From Phocaeicola vulgatus ATCC 8482 (lineage in GTDB: Bacteria; Bacteroidota; Bacteroidia; Bacteroidales; Bacteroidaceae): a stretch of 64,000 nucleotides of DNA. The stretch is from positions 3,162,001 through 3,226,000 of the forward strand of contig NC_009614.1 in assembly GCF_000012825.1 (NCBI RefSeq). Reading direction: 5' to 3'. Below, in pieces: positions 8,009 through 14,696 of the stretch. Each line of letters begins with the position of its first letter. Position 1 is the stretch's first letter. The position numbers and the translations under genes were made by a program. Under the pieces are notes generated by a model. The model saw only the letters and a program-made list of their open reading frames with translations. It did no database searches and was not told where the DNA came from.

Positions 8009-9301
8009 TTACAGTTGGTTGAATTTGTTCATCGCATTGGCCTTGATGTCATCGGCAACGTCTATGTATGGTTTCATCGCCTTGTAGTCGCTGTGTCCCG
8101 TCCACTTCATCACCACTTGTGCGGGAATACCCAATGCCAAAGCGTTGCAGATGAATGTCCGTCTTCCGGCATGGGTTCCCAGCAGGGCGTATTTGGGTGT
8201 GACGGTGTCTATACGTTCATTTCCCTTGTAGTAAGTTTCCCTTACCGGGTCGTTGATTTCCGCAAGTTCCCCCAGTTCTTTCAAATAATCGTTCATCTTT
8301 TGGTTGCTGATGACCGGAAGTGCCTTGTGATCTTCAAAGTGTACGCTTTTGTATTTTTCCAGTATCGCCTTGCTGTGGTTGTTTAACTCTATGATAAGGC
8401 TGTCCGCTGTCTTTACGGTGGTCACTTCTATATGGTCGGGCTTGATGTCGCTCCGTTTGAGGTTGTACACGTCCGAATAGCGCAGCCCGCTGAAACAGCA
8501 GAACAGAAAAACGTCCCTTACCCGTTCGAGATACTGCTTGGTTTGGGGTATCTTGTAGTCTTTCAGTCTGTTCAGTTCCTCCCATGTGAGGAATATCACT
8601 TTTTTGGGTGTGTTTTTCAGCTTGGGCTTGAAGCTGTCATAAGCCATGTTCTGATTGTACCCTTTCTTGAAACTCCACCGCAGGAACCATTTCAGGAAGG
8701 CTATCTGCTTGCCTATGGTGCTGTTACGCATATCTTTCTTGTTACGCAGGAAGTCCACATAGTCATTCAGACCGTTCTCGGTGAACGTATCAAAGGAAAG
8801 TTCATCCCTGAACTCTTTCAGGTGGTTCTTTACCGCAGCGAATTTTTCGTAGGTTGCGTCTGTCCAGTCGTTCTGTTTCCCGCATTCCCTTACAAACTCC
8901 TCGAACGCCTCCCAAAAGCTGATTTTAGGTCCTTCGGCTGTTTCCTGCTCTGTGACTGGTGCATCCTTCATCCTTGCATTGAAGCTGTCCTTTATCTGTG
9001 CGGGTGTGGGTAGTACGTTCTGTACTTCAAACTCTTTGAAGATGTTCTGTATCTCCGTATACTGTCTTAGCAGGTCTGCATTGATTTCGGATGCGCTTAG
9101 CTTCAGTTTGTTTGTGCATCCGTTCTTTACCCTTTGTTTGTCCGTATCCCATTTGGTAGCGTCAATGCGGTAGCCCGTTGTAAACTCTATACGCTGGCTT
9201 GCGAATATCACACGCATACGGATAGGCACATTCTCTGTGATTGGCACACCGTTTTTCTTCCGGCTTTCCAGTGCGAAAATGATGTTTCTTTTGATATTCA
9301 T
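8009..9301 (-). CDS. tyrosine recombinase (IntN1-like integrase)
   Basis: This protein of about 430 aa integrates and excises the element at a tRNA 3' end. The N-terminal arm-binding region (MNIKRNIIFALESRKKNGVPI) and SAM-like core domain precede the catalytic domain. Catalytic residues visible are Arg in FSGLRYSDVYNL, His-x-x-Arg in THAGRRTF, His in WTGHSDY and the Tyr of KPYI. The start at 9301 is preferred over 9343 because the standard phage_int_SAM_5 N-terminus begins there and a TATCTTTG box lies upstream at 9364-9357. The gene reads away from the att core at 9462-9475, about 160 bases off, as in NBU1. Confidence 0.93.
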   Translation of the reverse strand: MNIKRNIIFALESRKKNGVPITENVPIRMRVIFASQRIEFTTGYRIDATKWDTDKQRVKNGCTNKLKLSASEINADLLRQYTEIQNIFKEFEVQNVLPTPAQIKDSFNARMKDAPVTEQETAEGPKISFWEAFEEFVRECGKQNDWTDATYEKFAAVKNHLKEFRDELSFDTFTENGLNDYVDFLRNKKDMRNSTIGKQIAFLKWFLRWSFKKGYNQNMAYDSFKPKLKNTPKKVIFLTWEELNRLKDYKIPQTKQYLERVRDVFLFCCFSGLRYSDVYNLKRSDIKPDHIEVTTVKTADSLIIELNNHSKAILEKYKSVHFEDHKALPVISNQKMNDYLKELGELAEINDPVRETYYKGNERIDTVTPKYALLGTHAGRRTFICNALALGIPAQVVMKWTGHSDYKAMKPYIDVADDIKANAMNKFNQL

Positions 9302-9303
9302 AA

Positions 9304-9364
9304 TTGGGTGTGTTTGAAAATTGACACCCAAAAATACACCCAAAAAGTGAGATATGCAAAGATA
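9304..9364 (-). promoter_or_regulatory. integrase promoter box and ACACCCAA repeats
   Basis: The -7-like box TATCTTTG reads on the minus strand at 9364-9357. Between it and the start lie two direct copies of ACACCCAAAAA (9324-9334, 9336-9346) and one inverted TTGGGTGT (9304-9311). Their position between att core and int suggests integrase arm-type binding sites or an autoregulatory operator. Confidence 0.5.
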
Positions 9365-9461
9365 TTAAGAGATATTTTATTTTCTGTTTGCTTTGTAATA
9401 ACTTGGTAATTAACAAGATATTACGAGTTTGTGATATTGTTTGAAATGATAGGTGATAGAA

Positions 9462-9475
9462 CCTGTCTCTCCGCT
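9462..9475 (+). other. attachment core (tRNA 3'-end fragment)
   Basis: CCTGTCTCTCCGCT matches the T-arm/acceptor 3' end of a tRNA with GCGGAGA or GGAGAGA at its 5' end. No tRNA body lies upstream, so this is the duplicated 3' fragment left by integration. I recall the same 14-mer as the NBU1 core in a tRNA-Leu gene. Confidence is limited because the other copy is outside the window. Confidence 0.65.
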
Positions 9476-9509
9476 GAACTAACCGGACAAAACCGGACAG
9501 AAAGCAGAC

Positions 9510-9546
9510 AAGTCCCACAAATTCAACGATTTGTGGGACTTTTTTT
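9510..9546 (+). terminator. strong Rho-independent terminator
   Basis: AAGTCCCACAAAT - TCAACG - ATTTGTGGGACTT forms a perfect 13-bp stem followed by T7. It sits 35 bases after the tRNA 3'-end fragment, as a native tRNA terminator would. Confidence 0.85.
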
Positions 9547-9748
9547 ATCCCCTTATGTCTGCCCTACCGGACATCATTTAGCCCTTAAAAGACAAAGTTA
9601 GTAACCTAACTCGTACCCCCGACAACTGAAAGTCCAAAAGGGGTACACTTAGTCCGAAATTGGCGAACTTCTGTCGCTATTTGGCGAGCCTGTATAAACT
9701 TCACTTTGAGCTAATTAACGTAGTTTTGTAACCTAAAAAAGTGAGTTT

Positions 9749-10987
9749 ATGAAGAGTACATTTTCCGTTCTTTTCTTTGTGAAAAAGGACAAGCAAAAAA
9801 TCAATGGCAGTTACCCTATTTTCGTCCGTATCACGATTGACGGTGTGGCAAGCCGTTTCAATTCCAAGCTGGACGTTCAACCCAAACTTTGGGACGGTAA
9901 GGCAGGCAAAGCCGCCGGACGTTCTGCGGAAGCTACCCGCATCAACAGATTGCTGGATGATATAAACGCATCCCTTAATACCATCTATCACGAACTGCAA
10001 CGGCGTGACAATTATGTTACCGCCGAAAAAGTGAAGAATGAATTTTTAGGGCATAGCGAGAACCACGATACCATCCTTAACCTTTTCCAAAAGCACAATG
10101 ACGATGTGAAACAGTTGGTCGGCATATCCAAAACGATTGCCACTTATCGCAAATATGAAGTAACCCGCCGCCATCTTGCCGAGTTCATCCAAAGCAAATA
10201 TAACCTGTCGGATATTTCTATAAAGGAAATAACCCCGATGTTCATTACAGACTTCGAGTTATATTTGCGTACCACCTGTAAATGTGGTTATAATACGACT
10301 GCCAAGTTCATGCAGTTCTTCAAACGCATTATCTTGATAGCCCGTAATAACGGCATCTTGATAGGCGACCCGTTCGCCAACTATAAAATACGTTTGGAGA
10401 AAGTGGATAGAGGGTATTTGACAGAGGACGAAATAAAAATCATCCTCAAAAAGAAGATGGTTTCCGAGCGATTGGAACAGGTGCGTGATGTTTTTATCTT
10501 TTCCTGTTTCAGTGGTTTGGCTTATGTGGATGTTGCAAACTTAAAGGAAGATAATATCCGCAAGTCCTTTGACGGTAATTTATGGATAATTACGAAACGC
10601 CAAAAAACAAATACAGACGTGAATGTTCCCTTGCTGGATATTCCTAAAATGATATTGGAAAAATACAAAGGTAAATTGCCGAATGGAAAGGTACTTCCTA
10701 TTATCAGTAATCAGAAACTAAATGCGTATTTGAAAGAAATAGCGGATGTATGCGGAATTAAAAAGAACTTGACATTCCACCTTGCAAGACATACATTTGC
10801 CACGACAACCACACTTGCTAAAGGTGTGCCCATTGAAACAGTCAGCAAGATGTTGGGACACACCAATATAGAAACGACACAGATATACGCCCGCATTACC
10901 AATAACAAAATCAGTAACGATATGCAGGGGCTTGACAAGAAGTTTGTCGGCATTGAAAAAATTTACAAAGAAGTATCAATGAAATAG
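9749..10987 (+). CDS. tyrosine recombinase, CTnDOT/IntDOT-like
   Basis: This 412-aa integrase has an N-terminal Arm_DNA-bind_5-like region (FSVLFFVKKDKQKINGSYPIFVRI), a SAM-like core-binding domain (about 110-205) and a catalytic domain. Visible catalytic residues are His-x-x-Arg in HLARHTF (about 351-357), Gly-His in MLGHTN and Tyr in TQIYARI. In the position of the first catalytic Arg it has Ala (CFSGLAYVDVANL), whereas the neighbouring NBU1-like integrase has Arg there. Loss of Arg I is a known trait of IntDOT. TAGTTTTG at 9721-9728 is the likely -7 box. It is probably the integrase of the second island. Confidence 0.9.
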   Translation: MKSTFSVLFFVKKDKQKINGSYPIFVRITIDGVASRFNSKLDVQPKLWDGKAGKAAGRSAEATRINRLLDDINASLNTIYHELQRRDNYVTAEKVKNEFLGHSENHDTILNLFQKHNDDVKQLVGISKTIATYRKYEVTRRHLAEFIQSKYNLSDISIKEITPMFITDFELYLRTTCKCGYNTTAKFMQFFKRIILIARNNGILIGDPFANYKIRLEKVDRGYLTEDEIKIILKKKMVSERLEQVRDVFIFSCFSGLAYVDVANLKEDNIRKSFDGNLWIITKRQKTNTDVNVPLLDIPKMILEKYKGKLPNGKVLPIISNQKLNAYLKEIADVCGIKKNLTFHLARHTFATTTTLAKGVPIETVSKMLGHTNIETTQIYARITNNKISNDMQGLDKKFVGIEKIYKEVSMK

Positions 10988-11062
10988 TTGTATAGGGGAT
11001 TTATCGCAATTAGTGATAAGTCCCTTTATGCTTTTAATTATTCACCATTAAATAGTAACATT

Positions 11063-11605
11063 ATGGATTTACAAATCATTCAGAGCAAGATTTATGAAAT
11101 CAGGGGTTGCCGGGTTATGCTCGATAGTGACCTTGCGGCACTTTATCAGGTGGAAACAAAAGCCTTGAAACAGGCTGTCAAACGTAATATTGAACGTTTT
11201 CCAAGTGATTTTATGTTTGAACTGACAAAGGAAGAAGTAGAATGTTTAAGGTCACAAATTGTGACCTTAAAGAATAATCCCGATGAAACGGAAGAAGAAA
11301 CCAGTTCAAAACGTGGCAAACATACTAAATATTTGCCCTATGTTTTCACGCAGGAGGGGGTAGCCGCCCTGTCCGGTGTGCTACGCAGCCCTATTGCCAT
11401 ACAGGTGAATATTTCCATCATGCGGGCATTTGTAGCCTTACGTCAAATGATAACAGGTTATCAAGAATTACTAAAGCGTATTGAAGAACTGGAAGAAAGT
11501 ACGGATGCACAATTCAGCGAAGTGTACCAAGCACTTACCCAGTTATTAAGCAAACCCGAACCGAAGCCACGCAAACCGATAGGATATAGAACCTATGATG
11601 AATAA
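11063..11605 (+). CDS. ORF6N domain protein
   Basis: This protein of about 180 aa has an N-terminal ORF6N DNA-binding domain: LQIIQSKIYEIRGCRVMLDSDLAALY, TKALKQAVKRN, RFPSDFMFEL, then YVFTQEGVAALSGVL and AIQVNISIMRAFV. The C-terminus is a short coiled coil with a Pro/Lys-rich tail. The start at 11063 is chosen because the upstream in-frame stretch has no family resemblance. Such proteins are common phage and ICE accessory genes of unknown target. A 25-base perfect palindrome lies inside the gene at 11246-11270. It follows the integrase by ~75 bases and may be co-transcribed. Confidence 0.85.
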   Translation: MDLQIIQSKIYEIRGCRVMLDSDLAALYQVETKALKQAVKRNIERFPSDFMFELTKEEVECLRSQIVTLKNNPDETEEETSSKRGKHTKYLPYVFTQEGVAALSGVLRSPIAIQVNISIMRAFVALRQMITGYQELLKRIEELEESTDAQFSEVYQALTQLLSKPEPKPRKPIGYRTYDE

Positions 11606-11628
11606 CTGTTTAAGGTATTCGGTTGTCT

Positions 11629-11657
11629 AAGGGGTGTCACCAGTGATACCCCTTTTT
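11629..11657 (+). terminator. Rho-independent terminator after ORF6N gene
   Basis: AAGGGGTGTCAC and GTGATACCCCTT pair with one mismatch around a CA loop and run into a T tract. It lies 24 bases after the stop codon. Confidence 0.75.
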
Positions 11658-11863
11658 CAGTTCCCTAAAATAATGTATCCCAATCACAAATTTTAGCAAA
11701 GTTACAGCCCGGCAGGGACAAATACCAAATCCGAGCCGTTCCGGTTTTCTAAAAAATCTCCACACCTACGGGTCGTGTTTTTTGAAAAGATATGGTTGAA
11801 GTCCCCGCCAAACTGTGGGTGTCCGGCAAAATTTCTTATTGTTTAATTTAAAATTCAGTAGTC
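11658..11863. promoter_or_regulatory. leader region before radC-like gene
   Basis: About 200 non-coding bases. The last ~25 (TTTAATTTAAAATTCAGTAGTC, read in two parts) closely match the bases just before the ArdA start, so the two genes share a leader motif. No clear TAnnTTTG box was identified. Confidence 0.4.
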
Positions 11864-12316
11864 ATGAAAACAACAGAATTTACCATGCCGGAAATCACTA
11901 TCTCTTATAAAGACAATGTAAAAGCATCCGAAAGGGTGAAAATACTCTCATCCGAAACGTCCTACTCTTACCTGAAACCGTTCTATATCGAATGTATGGA
12001 ACACCACGAAGAAAGTTATGTAATGTTCCTCAACCGTGCTAACAAGGCTTTAGGCGTTTCCCTTATCTCTAAAGGCGGCATGGCTGAAACTGTAATGGAC
12101 GTGAAAATCATCCTGCAAACCGCCCTGAAAGTCCATGCTTCGGGCATAATCCTCTCACATAACCACCCATCGGGTAACCTACGTCCGAGTGAACCGGACA
12201 AACAAATCACCTCAAAAATAAAAGAAGCCTGCAAGGTCTTGGATTTACACTTGTTAGACCATATCATCCTGACAGAAGAAAGCTATTATAGCTTTGCAGA
12301 CGAGGGGCTTATCTAA
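11864..12316 (+). CDS. RadC-like JAB-domain protein
   Basis: This 150-aa protein consists mainly of a RadC/JAB (MPN-like) domain with the metal-binding pattern GIILSHNHPSGN followed by P-S-x-x-D (LRPSEPDKQIT) and the distal LLDHIILTEESYYSFADEG. A conserved YVMFLNRANKALGVSLISKGG strand pair lies before it. Full-length chromosomal RadC proteins are about 230 aa; this short form is typical of Bacteroidales conjugative elements, where its role is unknown (possibly peptidase or DNA-processing). It sits upstream of ardA, another ICE-leader gene. Confidence 0.88.
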   Translation: MKTTEFTMPEITISYKDNVKASERVKILSSETSYSYLKPFYIECMEHHEESYVMFLNRANKALGVSLISKGGMAETVMDVKIILQTALKVHASGIILSHNHPSGNLRPSEPDKQITSKIKEACKVLDLHLLDHIILTEESYYSFADEGLI

Positions 12317-12726
12317 GCCCTTTTTTTTGTTACTGGCAACAAAAACACAATATCCTACTTTTAAAATAAAACCATTTTCCCTATTTCTCTTATTGTAAAT
12401 CTTCCTCTTAGGCAGTCCCCAGCCGGAGCAGTCATTATCGTATCACATAGGCAAAGGTATTTCCGTGTTCTTCAGGGCTTTGCAAGGTCAAGCCCTAAAG
12501 GGTTTAAATAAAAATCGTCCTGCTGTACTTCGTCCAGAGAGTATTTTTCTTTAAAACCTTGCAAAGCCTAAACACTACCCTTTAAAGCCTATATGAAACG
12601 AAAACGACCGCCCTGACCGGAAACGCATAAAAAAAAAAGTCAGATTTACGAGAAACAGGAAAAAAGGTTATGAAACTTCAACTCCCTTACCTCTCAAATC
12701 CGCATAAATTTAAAAATACAGAAGTC
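12317..12726. promoter_or_regulatory. structured intergenic region before ardA
   Basis: This region holds competing inverted repeats. AGGGCTT (12474-12480) can pair locally with AAGCCCT (12490-12496). The overlapping GGGCTTTGCAAGGT (12475-12488) can instead pair with ACCTTGCAAAGCCT (12556-12569) at 13 of 14 positions. It ends in TTTAAAAATACAGAAGTC directly before ATG 12727, a motif shared with the radC-like gene. A regulatory leader for the antirestriction gene is plausible. Confidence 0.4.
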
Positions 12727-13260
12727 ATGGAAGCAGTAACATTATCAGAAGCAAGAGTTTATGTAGGTACTTACAACAAGTATAACAACGGTTCACTTTT
12801 CGGCAAGTGGTTAGACCTTTCCGACTATTCGGATAAGGACGAGTTTTTGGAAGCCTGCCGGGAACTCCACAAGGACGAAGAAGATCCGGAACTAATGTTT
12901 CAGGACATCGAGAACATACCCGAAGCCCTGATTTCCGAAAGTTGGCTTTCTGATAAGTTCTTTGAGCTACGGGATGCCATCGAAAAACTAAGCGAAACCG
13001 AGCAGGAAGCGTTTTTCGTATGGTGCGACCATCACAACAGCGATATAAGCGAAGAAGATGCGGACGACCTTGTTTCTTCCTTTGAGGACGAATATCAGGG
13101 AGAATATAAAGACGAGGAAGATTACGCCTATGAAATCGTAGAGGAATGTTACGACCTGCCGGAGTTCGCAAAAACCTACTTTGATTATTCGGCTTTTGCC
13201 CGTGACCTGTTTATGACTGATTACTGGATGGATAACGGTTTTGTTTTCCGTTGTGCCTGA
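12727..13260 (+). CDS. ardA: ArdA antirestriction protein
   Basis: This protein of about 177 aa is extremely acidic and mimics B-form DNA to block type I restriction enzymes when an element enters a new host. Family features are EARVYVGTYNKYNNGSLFGKWLDLSDY at the N-terminus, many Asp/Glu residues through 40-150, and the C-terminal YFDYSAFARDLFMTDYWM. The start is put at 12727 rather than 12670 because ArdA proteins begin just before EARVYVGTYN and because the shared leader motif directly precedes this ATG. It is typical ICE cargo and supports a conjugative origin of this segment. Confidence 0.92.
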   Translation: MEAVTLSEARVYVGTYNKYNNGSLFGKWLDLSDYSDKDEFLEACRELHKDEEDPELMFQDIENIPEALISESWLSDKFFELRDAIEKLSETEQEAFFVWCDHHNSDISEEDADDLVSSFEDEYQGEYKDEEDYAYEIVEECYDLPEFAKTYFDYSAFARDLFMTDYWMDNGFVFRCA

Positions 13261-13303
13261 TTACTAACCGGGTGGAGCAATCCACCCATAACACACCAAG
13301 ACA

Positions 13304-13510
13304 ATGAAAGTATATAATAAGATAACGACTTTTTTACGATGGTTTATACTTGCTTTTATCATCTATCAGGCAGCCACCAGCACCGCCGGAATGTGGATAA
13401 CCCTAATCATAGGCTTTTTTATTATCCGATTTGTTATCCGGATGTTTATCCCCACTATATACCTGTTTGTGTTTATTTTCATGGTGCTACTTTTGCTTCA
13501 TATTTTCTGA
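13304..13510 (+). CDS. small membrane protein
   Basis: This 68-aa protein is nearly all hydrophobic, with two or three predicted membrane helices (FLRWFILAFIIYQAA, MWITLIIGFFIIRFVI, YLFVFIFMVLLLLHIF). It lies 43 bases after ardA on the same strand and probably shares its transcript. I do not recognise a family. Confidence 0.6.
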   Translation: MKVYNKITTFLRWFILAFIIYQAATSTAGMWITLIIGFFIIRFVIRMFIPTIYLFVFIFMVLLLLHIF

Positions 13511-13534
13511 TAGCCTATTATAATTTATGATATT

Positions 13535-13714
13535 ATGGAAACATTAAACGAAAAACAGGGTAAGCATTGCCCAAACATTAAGAAAGGTGGTATGTTATGC
13601 TCTTGTGATTTCCCTTCGTATTTATCATTTCCGCATGGTCTGTTAGAAATGAAACGAGGATATTCTTCTTGTCCTGTCATATTCTATATTCAAAAGGTTA
13701 ATGCACAAAGTTAA
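13535..13714 (+). CDS. 59-aa cysteine-containing small ORF
   Basis: The ATG at 13535 opens a 59-codon frame ending TAA at 13714, encoding METLNEKQGKHC... with Cys at positions 12, 22, 24 and 46, including a C-S-C pair. It follows the small membrane gene by 24 bases. No family is recognised. Coding status is uncertain, but its position in a co-directional run supports it. Confidence 0.45.
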   Translation: METLNEKQGKHCPNIKKGGMLCSCDFPSYLSFPHGLLEMKRGYSSCPVIFYIQKVNAQS

Positions 13715-13805
13715 TAAAAAAAATATTATAGATAAAATAATATAGTCGTAACTATGAGGTGTCTGTTCTTGCAGAACCCCAAAAATGATTTAGATTCTAA
13801 AAAAC

Positions 13806-13845
13806 AACCGCCATACTTCATGTCCAAAGTGATGGCGGTTATTTT
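13806..13845. terminator. bidirectional terminator between ArdA block and ptuB
   Basis: AACCGCCAT (13806-13814) pairs with ATGGCGGTT (13832-13840), followed by ATTTTAT on the plus side and A-rich sequence before it. It separates convergent transcripts. Confidence 0.7.
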
Positions 13846-13866
13846 ATCCGATTGTTTATAATTGAA

Positions 13867-14688
13867 TTATGCTATCATTCTCTGAAAGTAATTATAAAAC
13901 CAATGGTACTCGATCAATAATTTCCAATATAAGTCAATCCTTAGATTCTTTCTTTCAGAAATGTCAATATCAATATCATCAATGATGTTAATTCTAATAT
14001 CATTATCAGTCAAAGCCTTATTTACCTGATTTAAACTAATATTATTTATAACAATCTTTGCCCATATCTTCCTCATGAAAATCAAGGTTGAATGCATTAA
14101 ATTTAGAGAGCTGATGGTTGACTCGTATTTTTCAAAATAAGTTAATGTACCATCAATTTCATATCGTACAATCTCTGCTGCTCTCGGAATGAAAAATAGT
14201 GGAACAATTTTATCATTTCCCCTAAAGTTATTGCAGCATTTATGTAGTATATATTTTTCTCCACCTTCAAAGACCTTTCCTTGACAAGAAGCAACTAAAT
14301 TTTCATGTGCAATGCAATGGGGATAGGGAGGAGTATGTAGTTTGGGAGATATGGGAATCTCTTTATCTGGGCAATAATATATTTTCCCCCTTTTTAATCG
14401 TCCAAACTTACTGTAATATTTTACCTCTTCCTTACGCTTTTTGTCCTCTAAATGATGTGGCATTACATGTTCTAAAGTCACCTCATTAAAAGGAATTTTT
14501 CTCATGCAATAACAACAAAATCCTTGTTGTTCTTTGAGCAGTAAATACTTAAACGCTTTAATTCTTTTAAGTTCGTTGTAGTTTAAATTTACATATCTTT
14601 GAATATCATTGTTCCACTTATCTTTAATGAAAGCCTTGATAATTCGGTGTCCTTTCCTCTTATATTTGAATTTATTGATAAATTGCAT
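13867..14688 (-). CDS. ptuB: HNH endonuclease, Septu PtuB-like
   Basis: This 273-aa protein carries an HNH nuclease core. CCYCMRKI (about 44-51) gives the first Cys pair, LEHVMPHHL (about 58-66) the His-containing motif, and CIAHENLVASCQGK with HKCCNNFRGNDK (about 108-143) the following Asn and Cys residues. The order C-x-x-C ... E-H ... N-L-x-x-x-C ... C-N is that of PtuB/retron-associated HNH proteins. The start codon lies 8 bases after the ATPase stop on the same strand, the usual Septu order. In Septu, PtuB is the effector nuclease loaded on the PtuA ATPase. The gene is AT-rich compared with the genes to its left. Confidence 0.82.
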   Translation of the reverse strand: MQFINKFKYKRKGHRIIKAFIKDKWNNDIQRYVNLNYNELKRIKAFKYLLLKEQQGFCCYCMRKIPFNEVTLEHVMPHHLEDKKRKEEVKYYSKFGRLKRGKIYYCPDKEIPISPKLHTPPYPHCIAHENLVASCQGKVFEGGEKYILHKCCNNFRGNDKIVPLFFIPRAAEIVRYEIDGTLTYFEKYESTISSLNLMHSTLIFMRKIWAKIVINNISLNQVNKALTDNDIRINIIDDIDIDISERKNLRIDLYWKLLIEYHWFYNYFQRMIA

Positions 14689-14696
14689 ATTCTTTA

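Larger units (their letters stand above)
1..9475. mobile_element. NBU1-like integrative mobilizable element (right part)
   Basis: The minus-strand order integrase, 338-aa orf, small HTH, RepA-like ATPase, Toprim primase, MobV relaxase matches the known NBU1 backbone (intN1, orf2, orf2x, orf3, prmN1, mobN1). The integrase lies next to CCTGTCTCTCCGCT at 9462-9475, which looks like a tRNA 3' end and which I recall as the NBU1 attachment core. The left end lies outside the window, so the intact tRNA and the other att copy are not seen. The cargo at the far left is a CDC-like toxin pair plus a beta-barrel gene. The backbone genes look GC-richer than the cargo, which fits a later-acquired payload. 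The left boundary is unknown. Confidence 0.75.

Noticed and set aside
8432..9013. Plus-strand ORF of 193 codons opposite the integrase
   Set aside because: Shadow of the integrase gene, whose catalytic residues are all on the minus strand.
9430..9480. An intact tRNA gene ending at 9475
   Set aside because: Upstream sequence cannot form D or anticodon arms; only the 3' end is present.
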